This document shows, in pieces, positions 36,441 to 46,829 of a DNA stretch of 64,000 bases. Position 1 is the first letter of the stretch, and each line of letters starts with the position of its first letter. The position numbers were made by a program, and so were the translations under genes. The DNA comes from Blasia pusilla (Eukaryota > Marchantiophyta > Marchantiopsida > Blasiales). The stretch spans positions 28,210,001 through 28,274,000 of the forward strand of contig CM114273.1 of NCBI GenBank assembly GCA_050084515.1. The letters are read 5' to 3'. The notes under the pieces are model-generated. The model ran no database searches. It was not told where the DNA came from and saw only the letters and a list, made by a program, of their open reading frames with translations.

Positions 36441-36958
36441 TGGCGCACAATTACGCACATGGTCCTTCCAAACCATACCATCGCGTTCCTCCAATAAGAG
36501 AACACGAGATGGTAAAATCTCACACACTCTCAAGATGGTGTGTCTTGCAGTCACCACCCTTAAATATATAACGACTCCTTCAATTCAGTAAAGCGGCATA
36601 TCAACAGGGACAAGCATCCAACATTGTGGGTGCCGTCTGCTGCCAGAAGAAACCTCTGGATAGTAGGTCGATAACCACCTCGCCAGATACGCACATGGTC
36701 CTTCCAAACCATACCATCACGTTTCTCCAATAAGAGAACACAAGATGGTAAAATCTCACACACTCTCAAGATGGTGTGTCTGGCAGTCACATCCAACATT
36801 GTGGATGCCGTCTGATGCCAGAAGACATAATCTCCTTGATGAAACCTCTGCATAGTAGGTCGATAACCACCTCCCTGGATAGTCGCATACCTCAATGTAT
36901 CCCGATGCTGCGCAATGGTCAAGTTCTCAAACGCCATGGGCATCAATCTCCGAAACAA
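36440..36958 (-). pseudogene. A1 integrase C-terminal module, tandemly duplicated
   Basis: The module ARHTILRVCEILPS, then LLLE, RDGMVWKDHVR occurs twice on the minus strand, at about 36785-36690 and 36545-36450. It is preceded by GYRPTMQRFHQGDYVFWHQ and by a repeat of that segment (36690-36620). The pattern is a direct duplication of roughly 240 bases. Such a beta-rich domain follows the catalytic core in Ty3/gypsy integrases. Only the second copy runs on into NCAPCLLPNIDG and the PHD finger. Confidence 0.7.
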
Positions 36959-36979
36959 CTTAGCCCTCTGAGAACATGC

Positions 36980-38046
36980 TCACATCCATACATGATGGTC
37001 ATCAAGGTTCAACACCTCACCAACATCTCGACGAATGGCCGCAAGTAAATCTGGCTCTTGGCCATAAAGGAGCAAATACGATGAGAAAGATATAAAGTAT
37101 ACATGCATGCTGAATCTATATCCCATCGCCAACCACGGAAATCGGAGGTCCCAATCTCCTAGGTGACCTCTCTGCAAGCCATACTTGCGCAATCCCCTCT
37201 TTACCGTCCGCACAACCCTCTCTGCTAGTCCATCCGCCTCAAGATGATCTTACGAAGTGGTACGGTGGTCGATTAACATCTGATCACACAAGGCCTAAAA
37301 CTCCCCCCGGAACTCGGTACCTTGGTTTGTCAACACCTCAACTAGTGCACCATAATGACTCAACACTCAATCTACAAAGGCATACGCTACTCCCTCACTC
37401 GCTTTATCAAGAAATGCAACCAACTCTATTCACTTTGAGGAGTGCTCGACCATCACCAACATATAACAACTATGGGGCTCCGTCAAAGGTAAAGGTCGTG
37501 CAAAATCCAAACTCCATCTATAACCTAAACCCATATTCAAAAGTGGATGCAACTATGGAGTCAGAGCATTGTACGATATGCGGACCCAATCACACACCAT
37601 GCATGTGGCAACCAATTGTTGAACGTCAATCTGCATGCCTCGCCACTAATACTATATCTAGACCAAGCTATACGTCTTCTTCACTCCAAATGACCCAACT
37701 CCTAGTGGGCATGATGGACCTGACGTGCTCTCTGTGAAGGATGAGGCACTACACGCACTCTACCATCCTCCCAAATACCCAACACATGTGTTCCCTCCCA
37801 CCGGAACTGTCTGGTTTGTTGTAGGATCCGATCCTGCTTTCTAGCACCCATTGTGCTTGCAACGCTGCAAGTACGCAAATACTCCAAGACTACTCCATTT
37901 TCGTGAATATCTCGACCACCTATCGTCTCCTCACCGGTCTCTAGATCTAAGGATTCTCCATCAAACCTCGCCATCAAAGTCTCGGCAATCTGACTCTCCA
38001 TAGCCAACAAGCCCAAATAGGCTGAAGCATGCCATCCTGACATCAA
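36980..38046 (-). pseudogene. A1 integrase (zinc-binding N-terminus and core)
   Basis: The N-terminal frame (38046-37702) has RVVPHPSQRARQVHHAH, followed past a stop by EELGHLE, the start of the HHCC zinc-binding domain. Around 37480-37300 the strand reads VMVEHSSK, then VEVLTNQGTEFRGEF, and GLAERVVRTVKRGLRKYG at 37250-37195. These are the three blocks of the DDE core. The first D appears as E and the second as N (LTNQG for LTDQG), while the final E is kept. The frame at 37213-36980 continues with LPWLA-like and YLLLYGQEPD motifs. Confidence 0.8.
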
Positions 38047-38088
38047 CTCCTCATCACTCTCTCCATGCCAACGAGCTCCAGTCGTATG

Positions 38089-38463
38089 TCATTGATTCGA
38101 ACATGGGTTACAACTCAAACCATATGCATCTTGGTTGAGCATCCCAGGTCTATGAACCACCTGGAAATCATTCTCTTGCAACAATAGAGCCCACCTCGCA
38201 AGCTTCCCTGTAAGCTTGTTGGACTCCATCAACCACTTAAGTGGTTGATGATCAGTAATGATGGTAAAGGGATTGACGAATAAATAACACTTGAAATGCA
38301 CGACAGCCCACACTACAGCCAAGCACTCACCCTCATATGAGCTATACTTTGACTCTGCAGCGTTGTTTGAGCCACTAGTGTAAGCCATCACAAACTCTCT
38401 ATCCTCATCATCATGCAAGGTCACCACGGCTCCAAGCCCCAATATGCTCCAATTGGTATGCAA
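38089..38463 (-). pseudogene. A1 RNase H
   Basis: A 124-codon frame with LGAVVTLHDDEDREFVMAY, YEGECLAVVWAVVHFKCYL and IITDHQPLKWLM, the ordered motifs of a Ty3/gypsy RNase H that removes the RNA template during reverse transcription. The last motif reads NQDAYGLS where an aspartate usually follows the alanine, so one catalytic residue appears changed to tyrosine. Confidence 0.85.
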
Positions 38464-38548
38464 CTAGAAAGGATGCCCCGTGATCGGTCTCCTCAATATG
38501 GGCACGTACGTCAATCTATCCTTGAGCAACTGAAATGATCTCTCTTGC

Positions 38549-39523
38549 TCATACCCCCAATGCTACTCTTGATCCACCTTGGTCAGCAAGGTCAGCGGCT
38601 TTGCAATCAAACTGAAATCCTTGACCTACCGCCGATAGAAGTTTGCCAATCCCACAAATGCATGAACTCGACTCACCTCTATAGGGGGTGAATGCGTGAA
38701 ATAGCCTCCACCTTAGTATGCTGCACACCAAGCCCCCCCCTGGGTATATCGTATGACCTAGGTACTCAATCAGGTCATAGAAGAACTTGCACTTGCCTGG
38801 ATGTAGCTTCAACCCATGTAACTACAATTGTCTGAACACCTCCTCTAGATGTCGCTCATGCTCCTCAACGGTGGCGCTAGAGACTATGATGTTGTCAATA
38901 TAACATCTAGCAAAATCCAAACCTGCCAAGATCCTATCCATGACCCTCTGAAACTCAATCGGGCATTCTTTAATCCAAATGGTAAGAACCGCCACTAGTT
39001 CAAGCAATCCTCCCCATGAGGATTGATGCCCCAAAATGACGTCTTTTGCTTGTCCTCCAAATCTGATAGGCAGTTGATGGTATCAAACTCAAAGATCTAA
39101 CAAATTGAAGACCTTTCCATGCCCAAGAGCATCAAAGATCTCCTCACGCGTGGGCATGGCATACCTATCGGACTTTGTTTGTCGATTGATAGGTTGATAA
39201 TCTCCACACATCCGCCTATCCGTCCAGTTGCCATGCATATCCTTCTTGGCGGGGATGATAGTCGCAGATGCATACTCTCCATGCAACATCTCCACTAGTT
39301 TCACTCCAACCAAATCTTGGCTCCTACTCTGAATCAAAGACCTCTCCATGTCACTGTACCTAAAGGGTCGTTGAAAGATTGGCGTGTCGCTCGACAACTC
39401 AATGTGGATCCTTAGACCCTTCAGTGTACCCAAATCATGCATACTAAATGCAAAACAACTCCAATAACTCTTAAGGAACTCATATATCCGGCGCCACTCT
39501 CCTTCTGTCAACTTAGGGCCCAT
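38549..39523 (-). pseudogene. A1 reverse transcriptase
   Basis: The N-terminal frame (39523-39089) has ASATIIPAKKD, RRMCGDYQPINRQT and GKVFNLLDL, the fingers/palm blocks of a Ty3/gypsy RT. After a frameshift, 39034-38822 has ECPIEFQRVMDRIL and FARCYIDNIIVSS: the YxDD box reads YIDN, so the second catalytic aspartate is lost. The third frame (38812-38549) has LHPGKCKFFYDLIEYLGHTI, the thumb/connection start. At least two frameshifts separate the pieces. Confidence 0.85.
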
Positions 39524-39529
39524 ATTTGG

Positions 39530-39900
39530 CTCCTAAGTCTCCATCGTGACTATGGTAGGACTCTCCAACGCTAGTGTTAGTGGTTGCTATGGTGCAACTC
39601 TGTCTCGAATAGTAGAACTCGGATGCTCCCCTGCAACCAACTGCAAACTTTGATCTCCTCCACGTGCAATATTAGGAACCACGCTCGATGTTGTGGCTAT
39701 CATCTCTAGGCGTACATGCATAACATCCCAAGAAGTCCAAGAGTGTATCTCCTGAACACCCTTGGTGTATCGATCTCCTCGGGTCTTGCCCCCAGCCACT
39801 ACCTCAATCATTTTGGTAGGCATGGGTGTCACCAACGCAACAACTATGATTTGTCGCATCCTCAAACAACCTTACTCAACAACTCTTAAGCTAAAAATCC
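39530..39900 (-). pseudogene. A1 pol spacer between methyltransferase and RT
   Basis: A frame (39865-39587) with LVTPMPTKMIEVVAGGK that has no named domain. Removing repeat X, the reading frame from the methyltransferase end (AKRNI) continues into IYCWTWIF, so methyltransferase, spacer and RT belonged to one polyprotein. Confidence 0.55.
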
Positions 39901-39917
39901 ATGTCCAACAATAAATG

Positions 39918-40843
39918 TTGTGCGCCTACTTTCCTCGAACGTCAATCTCAGTATTGCGGAAGCGTACGTTCAGTAGAACACGCTATCATCGCCAACCTCC
40001 ACCTAGACACACTCAAGTTAGTCTGGCTCTAGGTCAACCAACCTTCCAACCCAGCGAGTCCTTGACTCCGCACCTCATCAAGCTCAACCTTCCCTCATTC
40101 TTAGGTTCCTAACACGGCCAAGTCTTACGGGACTTGGGATAGACATACTGGTTAGTCCAGACACCTAAAACGGCGTTTGCACGCCTAGCGGTCCCAACTA
40201 TCCAGCGAACCTCGCATGAGCCCCCAATTGAGACTCAAAAATATGAGTTGCGAGTTGGAATCCACTCCATTGGACTTGGTTCATGTTTCGAATCCCAACG
40301 CCAAAAGTCCCGATCCATTCCGTGCCCTTGAATCGCCCCGCGGCGCCCAAAGTGGGGTTCGAGTCTTAAGCACTCTTGAAGACCTTTCCCCTTACTAGTA
40401 CTTTTGAGGATTCTCGGGGTCCCCCTACTTTTGGGAAGGAGCACCCAGGCCCCTCTTTTTGGCCCTCAACCCGTCTTCCTATGTAGTTGGTTTTGGCCCA
40501 TATATCGTCTTTTTCTTAAGTGTTTACCAAGATCTTTAGTGCGTTGGAACCATCTCTCCATAAGCTTTAAAAAATTCATCTTGGGACTAAAAGTTATGGT
40601 CAAAAGTACAAGAAGAACTCCAAACGCTACCCGCATCTCAAGTCCGGTTCTCATCCCTTGGTTGCGTCTCCTTCCGAGACTCATCTTCCTTAAGTCTGGG
40701 TTCCGCATTTGGTTCTGGTTTCCTTAGTCGCGACCATAAACGCATGAGACACTTGGATGCTCACTGTGCTCGCATCTCGCACTTGTGTTTCTCTAACTCA
40801 AAAGCGCAAGCCATCCTAGTGTGAGCTCGCTAGAGTTTAAATG
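39918..40843 (-). repeat. Repeat X, copy 2, inserted in A1
   Basis: The reverse-strand counterpart of 17306-18262. It lacks coding frames and interrupts the A1 polyprotein. CATTTA occurs at both edges (on the minus strand, ggaaCATTTA before and acaaCATTTA after), consistent with a target-site duplication of about 5-6 bases as made by LTR elements. The best reading is a solo LTR of another family. Confidence 0.65.
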
Positions 40844-41927
40844 TTCCGCTTGGCGCTCGTTTGGTTATGAGGATCGCGACAATTCAGGTTCGTCGCTTGA
40901 CCCAAGACATGACATCGTAATGCCTTTGATAGTAATGGTACTTCCATCACTCTTGTGGGGAATCCTATTGCTCGCTCTCGCTCATCGTCGTTGGGCTCCA
41001 CCAACCGCAGTACCTGGTCATCCCAAACCAAGCCAGGCCTGGCCTCCTTGAATACAGAGGAAATTAGAAAACTCACCAATGTGGTAAAATCTGCTCGTGG
41101 CATGCCAATCCTATTGACCATAGTCAATGGAGGTCAATCATCGTGCCGTATTTCCTGTGATGGAAGACCTCATTCTAGAATATAATCCACCAACAAATGA
41201 GAGGGACGCTCCACTCTTGCATAAGCCCTCTATAACACCTCATATGACACCAAGTTAGTCCATCAAAGACGCGGGCGATGTGCTCGTGAATCCACATTCG
41301 CTGGATCCAACAATACTTCTGGGCCGATTGATGCACGTACCTAATATGCACTCGTCACCACGCGGGACCTCGAATCGCCCAAGATCATCACATTCTCCAA
41401 AATGTGTGTTGGAGAACGGGACTGATGCTCTTGCAAGTGTCGCAAGATCCCCATCATCTCCCAAAACAACCTGGATTGAGAATCAACTAATCTGCTACCC
41501 CATCCTGCACTCGATTGGCCCTAACACGTCCAACCAGCAATGACCAAGTCTATGGTCCCTACCTGCTTCAAGTCTTGCGCCCCCAACAATGAAATATTCC
41601 TTGGTAGGGAACCTTGGTATCCCTGAATGGTGGACGCAAACAAAATTCAGGAAATCAGAGAAGTAACTATGCCTCAAGTTGAAGTGAAGGGCGCCTTGCA
41701 ACATCATCAATCTCAATGTACAAGTACTGTTGCATGCGCACTTTTGCCCGCAAAACAACAAGTAAACGAGTGCTGATCCCTCCAAAGAGATCCAACACGC
41801 GAATACCCTCCTTTTGGATGCACCACACAATCTGAGTGGTGTCCAAAGGGGTCATAGTATCACTCATGGCTACCTCGGGTTCCTCTGACCCGTCATGCTC
41901 TGGTGCAAATGCATGACTCCAAGCCAT
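40837..41927 (-). pseudogene. A1 DNMT3-like cytosine-5 DNA methyltransferase domain
   Basis: In order on the minus strand: motif I RVLDLFGGIST (41801-41769) and YLYIEIDDVARR, the SAM-binding start. After a frameshift near 41710, DLVIAGWTC-stop-GQS carries motif IV, with the catalytic Cys codon at 41524-41526. The residue before it is Thr, not Pro, and the following Gln codon is TAG. HILENVMILGDSRSR is motif VI (ENV at 41389-41397). VLLDPANVGSRAHRPR and, past a stop, WTN (near 41310-41260) match the DNMT3 VSAAHRAR-FWGN block. FTTLVSF, ERERAIGFP and VLGQATNLN (41127-40850) are motifs IX-X. The span (~315 codons), a short target-recognition segment and spacings (43 codons IV to VI) resemble DNMT3, not DNMT1 or CMT. 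At least three stops and one frameshift make it a pseudogene. Confidence 0.85.
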
Positions 41928-41934
41928 CTACACG

Positions 41935-42556
41935 TGTTGTATCCTGAATGGACAACGCTCCACATCGGTCCTCCTCAGGCTCAAACCTGTGAATGCCGCC
42001 TTCCCCAACATCAGGGTTTGGGCTCCTGAATCCAACAAGACACGCTGCAGACAAATTAATCTACCTCCTAGACTCACCAACTAGATGATCTGTCCACAGT
42101 TATCCAGCAACACAACCCCTATAGCACAACCATGGCACGCTCTATCGCGGGTCTAGCGGACATCTCCGCCAACCTAGCAACTGCAACATGCCATGAATCT
42201 GAGGTGGACGGCCCGAGCATCGGCTCCAAGGGCACGTCCATCACCTCCTCTGCAATCACCTCTGAATGTGATGTAGGAACACCATCTCCACACTCACATA
42301 GCGTAACGGCCAGCCAAGAAAACTCGATGGGCGTACTTGTGAACGTCACAGCATTGGAAGAAAAAAACAAAGGAGCATGGTAACCAATCGTGGTCGTCCC
42401 CAACATCGTACTCGACACAGGCTCCTCCCAAGCATCAACAATAGGAGTTGTTGCACTCACTTCTCCCATTGCCCTCCGTGCCTGCATACCAACAACATCA
42501 ACTCTCCGGGAACTGTGATTAGGATCCCTTGATGGGGTCCTCATCGCCTCGAACAA
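41935..42556 (-). pseudogene. A1 linker and aspartic protease
   Basis: Frame 42556-42119 carries SWHVAVARLAEMSARPAIER, shared with A2. Then VVLLDNCGQII and VLLDSGAQTLMLGKAAF follow; the catalytic D-S-G is at 42024-42032. The protease would release Gag and Pol parts, probably including the methyltransferase. It is in the same frame as the methyltransferase, separated by a single TAG directly before 41927. Confidence 0.8.
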
Positions 42557-42599
42557 TATGACAGATTGAGGAAGCTTGGTCTATTTCCTGCCTTCCCCT

Positions 42600-42940
42600 C
42601 TCCGTAGATCTAACTCTGTGTTGGCTTCATGTGTAACAACAACGGTTGCCTCCAACTCGACAGTCGCGCACATCTAGAGGTGTTGTATCTGAGCATCCAT
42701 CCCAGCCTCATGCTTGACATCTCCCTCAACGCGTCTAGGTGGTGGGACGCTACCTCCTCCATGGGCAGCTCCACCACCCCCTCGGGCAAATCCAACTCCT
42801 CGTCCCTCAACTCGACCACCTGGTGCACAACCTCTAAGCCCACCCGGACCGACAACTTGCTCAGGTGCCCTCTCTGGCTATGGGTGTAGGCTGAAACACC
42901 TGGCGCATGTGTGACTATACCTTTGACAATAGTCACACTG
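42600..42940 (-). pseudogene. A1 nucleocapsid zinc knuckle and glycine-rich linker
   Basis: The minus strand 42937-42896 reads CDYCQRYSHTCARC, an exact C-x2-C-x4-H-x4-C zinc knuckle that would bind the element's RNA. It is followed by a glycine/arginine/proline-rich stretch (42880-42720). Confidence 0.7.
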
Positions 42941-42949
42941 ATAAACTCC

Positions 42950-44000
42950 TAGTTTAGCACCATCTCCTTCTCCATGTTGAGGCATGCGTCCATGACCTTG
43001 ACGAGTGCAAGCGCACTGGTGATGGGCTCCACCACATGCCCAACAAATAAATGTAAGCGGCTACTGTTGACCGCATATGAAGGCGCAGGTGTTTGTGGCA
43101 CAGTCTTTTGGTATCCTCCCTAAGCTCATGGTGCCACAAACCTATCTCAGAATCCACGTTGTTGCACTGGTGGTGGAGGCAATCATGACAGCTCTCGCCT
43201 AGAACCCATCGTGGCTACGCTCTCCTCTGCAATGTTGTGCTCAATATTCTCAGCGGTCCTAAAAACATCTCTCAATGTAGGTGAGGTGTTCATAATAAGA
43301 ACCCCCTCCCGCACCCATGTCCTCAGGGTTCGGTCCAACATCGTGTACCATGATTAGATAGCATGGGACTCTATCACCCACTGAGTGACGCTAATCAACC
43401 GGCGCAAGCGAGTGTAGGCCTCACGCAAACTCTCATCCGGGCGCCTCTGGAAGTTGTGGATGCTCCGCAACTTGTGAGTGCGTACCCCTAGGTAGCTTGT
43501 CCTCAACTCCACAAAAAACTCAACCACGGGGTTGAACCTAGGACGACCTCGACTGGACAATGCAACGTCTCTAGTTTGAGTTACCCCTCCTAAAAACTTT
43601 GTGGTGGAAGAGGAAGTAGCCTCTCTTGACTCCTCCTCCTCATGTGGAAACGGCTCAGTCCATGACACATAATGTGGGTCATAGTAGAGTCGCCATGCCT
43701 CAATCTCTTGGGCATATCTGTGGGAGAACTCATGGTAATCATCCATGAGCGCTCCCTTTAAGTGCTGAAATATACCGATCCATGTTATAAAAGGGTTGAA
43801 CTCTCTAGAGTTCCTAGCCCGCCATGAGTTGCACAAACTCCTAAACTCGCAATGAAGTCGTGTATCTCTATAGTGCTTATAGTACCCAAAAACCTATGCG
43901 GTCCTCTACCCCGGTCGTCCATCTCGTATGCCCAACTGGTAGGACCATTCACGATGTGCAGTGATGCACCAACAAACTCATGTATGCTCTCCCCCTCATT
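42950..44000 (-). pseudogene. A1 gag (capsid region)
   Basis: The main frame (43836-43354, 160 codons) contains EFNPFITWIGIFQHLKG, MDDYHEFSHRYAQEIEAW and RRPDESLREAYTRLRRLI, a retrotransposon Gag fold region. Upstream, on a shifted frame, RFLGTISTIEIHDFIA matches the A2 gag start. The segment at 43100-42950 includes a weak CWACGGAHHQC cluster that may be another degraded knuckle. Confidence 0.75.
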
Positions 44001-44119
44001 TGAAGATGAAACAGAAGGAGATCGAGGTGGCCTCTCACGTGGAGACCCTCAAAACCTCACGCCACTCCGCGTAAACCCTCTATGGCTACTCTCATATCCA
44101 CCACCTCGCCTCTCAAAGG

Positions 44120-44666
44120 AGGACTCTGTGTTGGCTACCGAGCCTTGATCCAAAGTGTACCCCTCATCCGTGGCAGGTGTCTCTTCTTGAGAAGGCCGAG
44201 ACTTCCAAGACAACTTCAAGAGCTTCTTTTGAGTACTATATGGTGCTTGGAAAGTGAATCTTTGTCTTTTCCAATCCGTGTTGACCTAAGCCCCATAGAG
44301 CCAAGGTCTTCTAAATTAGTAGGGGGTACCTTGTGGCCGTGAAAGGCTCGAGAACAAGATAGTCCAGTAAAAATAGCACTCCTCCTATATGGTGGGAATA
44401 TGAGTAAGTTGCCCCAATGGTCGCTTACGAGACTGGTCTGCAAAGCGTAAGTACTTATCTCTGGGCTCGTACTTAGTGTAACCCAAGGCCTGACCGGTTT
44501 GGTCTATCATGATGTTGATCCCGCTTCCGAAATCAATAGGGACCTTCTTGATGGTATGCCCCTCAATTTCCACTTCCACCTCCAAGGCTCCAAGGTCTTC
44601 AACTTCTATGCGGAATAGATCCACCACTGGGAGCTTCTTTGCTCCTATCTTCTTTTTACGTCCCAC
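44120..44666 (-). pseudogene. Family B protease region
   Basis: A second, unrelated Ty3/gypsy family. Frame 44666-44385 has VPIDFGSGINIM, the protease active site in its D-x-G-S form. After a stop the strand continues with LDYLVLEPF and RRPWLYGA, then VNTDW, sequences typically following the protease in this clade. It is cut off around 44120, where A1 begins. RT and integrase of this element are not in the window. Confidence 0.7.
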
Positions 44667-45249
44667 TCTCCACTGCTATAGAATCTTCCCGTAAATGGGA
44701 TTATCCATCAGTAGCTACAACAGGGATATGTTTGTTGGACTTGCTGCCAAATCCTTCAGCTAGTCATAGGCTTTCATCACCAGCAGAGAGGCCACTGAGG
44801 TCTCCACCCTGGGTTCTTCTTGGTCCAGGACTCTTTAGGTAAGGTTGCACTTATTTTCTCCTCATGGACTTTGCCGCGAACTTGCTTCTATACCTCATGG
44901 TGGAAGTACTTCGGATGAATTCAATCAAACGTCGGGTCCACATCGCCTTTCAGAATACCCTTCCTTGCTCTTAACATCTCAACTGCTTTCTTCATAGCCG
45001 GTTAGCTTCATGAAGATGAAGACTCTTTGGTCTTCGCCTTGGTAGTCTTCCTAGTCTTTGACCTAGTTTCCACTGCGAATACCTCATTGACGATGTCTTC
45101 AGGCCAAGCTGAGGACTGTTCCTTAATCTTTCTTGTAGGTTCTTCCTCGTTAATGGTCTCCCTCCTTGTCTCCCTTGGTGAAGTGACATCTTCTACGCGT
45201 ACTAGCTGCACATTAACATCATTCTTGGCTTCTGTCGGTGCGGATGGGG
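44667..45249 (-). pseudogene. Family B gag-protease linker
   Basis: Minus-strand frame 45334-45008 (DVNVQLVRVEDVTSPRET, RKTTKAKTKESSSS) is lysine/serine/glutamate-rich and lies between the knuckle and protease of family B. No domain is recognised. Confidence 0.45.
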
Positions 45250-46745
45250 TAGTTACATATTTGACCAAGAGCCTTGGAACTTGAGGCTTTGGGCCGGCAC
45301 TGTATGCCCATGAGTCCCACAGGAACTGCACCATATGTTAGGCAGCATAAGTCTCAGACTTCTTTTAGGATCCTTTTGGATCGCTAGGTGTAACTTTAGT
45401 TTGGCCATCTGCTTCGTCAATTCATTGATGGCAGACTTCTCCCCATCCTTCTTAGTCTTGCAGGGGGGACTCATAAATTTGCGGCTCTTGTCCTTACGCC
45501 CTTTCACTGTGGACAATGACCGTTTTGGGCACCTTACTCTCTTCTTGCTTTTGCCCTTGGAGTCTTCCTCAGACTTTGAGTTTGCGGTGGTAGTGCCTGA
45601 CAAGATATTTGAAGAGTTGGATGAAGATGAAGACTCTTCAGACGAAGAACTTGTCCGCTTCCTTTGATGTCTCTTCTTCTGGCTTTCTCCTGGACTTTTT
45701 CGAGGCCTCGTAGGCTTGTGTCAAGGCAATGATAGCTGCTAATGAGTCCCTCTACCCTTTGCGACATTAGCAATCCATCTCCTTGGATAGACCAGACACA
45801 TACCAATCCACCAACTGTGACACCGTGGTGTGCTCCAACTTGCCAACTAAGTTGCGAACTCTTTGAGACTCTCTTTCCTCCTCCTCTTGAGATCACAAAG
45901 CTTTGTACGTAAGCGATCATCAAATTCCGAATCTCACAACTCATGAAGGAACGCCTTGAGCAGGGCTTCCCAAGTTTCCATGTGTTCCGCTTCTATTCCC
46001 TCATACCAATGACTGGCACGCTTCTTTAAGAGTCCAGGAAAGAGTTTAAGAAGATCTTCCTCCGATCCTTCTCCATTTGCTTTTGCTACATGGGTAAACT
46101 CCAGAATAAAGTCATCCCCATCATCTCACTTGCTTCCTGCAAAGGTGGTATATCTCAGCAGTGACTTGCCTAGTTGTGCCATCGGTGCTTCACTATCTTC
46201 ACTATTGAGAGGAGTTCCACCACTTGATGGAGAAGGCAAGTTCCCTGTGGTACTGTTATCCTTCTCTCCGTCCGAGTTGTTGTGGTCAGACCGCCCCCAC
46301 TCCTCTTCTGGGTGTGTCTTTGCTAGTGACTCGGGAGGTATAGGCGACTTTCTCCTTTCTCATCTCCGCCCACAAGGCTTTGGACGAAGAGGGGAATGGT
46401 TCTTCACAGGTGTCCTTGGCATTCTCCAGGCACGTTGCTCTTCTCTTTCTCTTCTTCGTCACTCGACTCTTTGCTCGCGCATCTCAACACTTCTTTTGCG
46501 CTCCATCCAAAACTTCCAAAGATCTTTGTGTCATGCGCCTCACCCACCACGCAAGGCTCCACTCCATGGGAATGAAGACTCTTCTGATGAGCTGCTTATT
46601 TCAACGGTACTCTTTGCGTAGGATGATCCTCCACCAGCAGTCCCTGTCTTACACCAAGTGGGGGTCCAACGCCTTATTCTATTCCTATATCCCACTCTCT
46701 CGTTACCTCTCCTTGCTTGGGAGATCTTGTGATCCCCGACATCGA
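45250..46745 (-). pseudogene. Family B gag
   Basis: The likely start is near 46742 (MSGITRSPKQGEV). The capsid part reads DDFILEFTHVAKANGEG (~46110-46060), RASHWYEGIEAEHMETW and ALLKAFLHEL (46020-45950), a Retrotrans_gag domain. After a serine/lysine-rich segment a zinc knuckle lies at 45330-45289 (C92-x2-C95-x4-H100), whose last Cys position reads Gln. Multiple stops and frameshifts are present. Confidence 0.75.
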
Positions 46746-46829
46746 TGCCCAAAAATTTCCTTCTTACCTATTTCCTTGTGTTATGAAAAACTCAAGGAAG
46801 AAGATACTCTTCTTATCGCAAAGTACTAA

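Larger units (their letters stand above)
35430..44100 (-). mobile_element. Ty3/gypsy element A1 encoding a DNMT3-like methyltransferase and PHD finger
   Basis: Order on the minus strand: gag (44000-42950), CCHC knuckle (42937-42896), linker and protease (42556-41935), DNMT3-like methyltransferase (41927-40837), repeat X insertion, pol spacer (39900-39530), RT (39523-38549), RNase H (38463-38089), integrase (38046-36980), duplicated integrase C-terminal module (36958-36440), PHD finger (36374-36294), polypurine tract and LTR. RT before integrase defines the Ty3/gypsy type. The 5' LTR is missing: gag runs into family B sequence around 43950-44130. Stops, frameshifts and changed catalytic residues show this copy is dead. 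Confidence 0.85.

Noticed and set aside
40837-41927. Methyltransferase as a host DNMT3 gene or fragment next to a retroelement
   Set aside because: It is in frame with the upstream protease, continues into the pol spacer once repeat X is removed, and recurs after the protease of A2.
42629-42914. Plus-strand Pro/Ser-rich frames
   Set aside because: Antisense shadows of the glycine-rich linker of the A1 gag on the minus strand.
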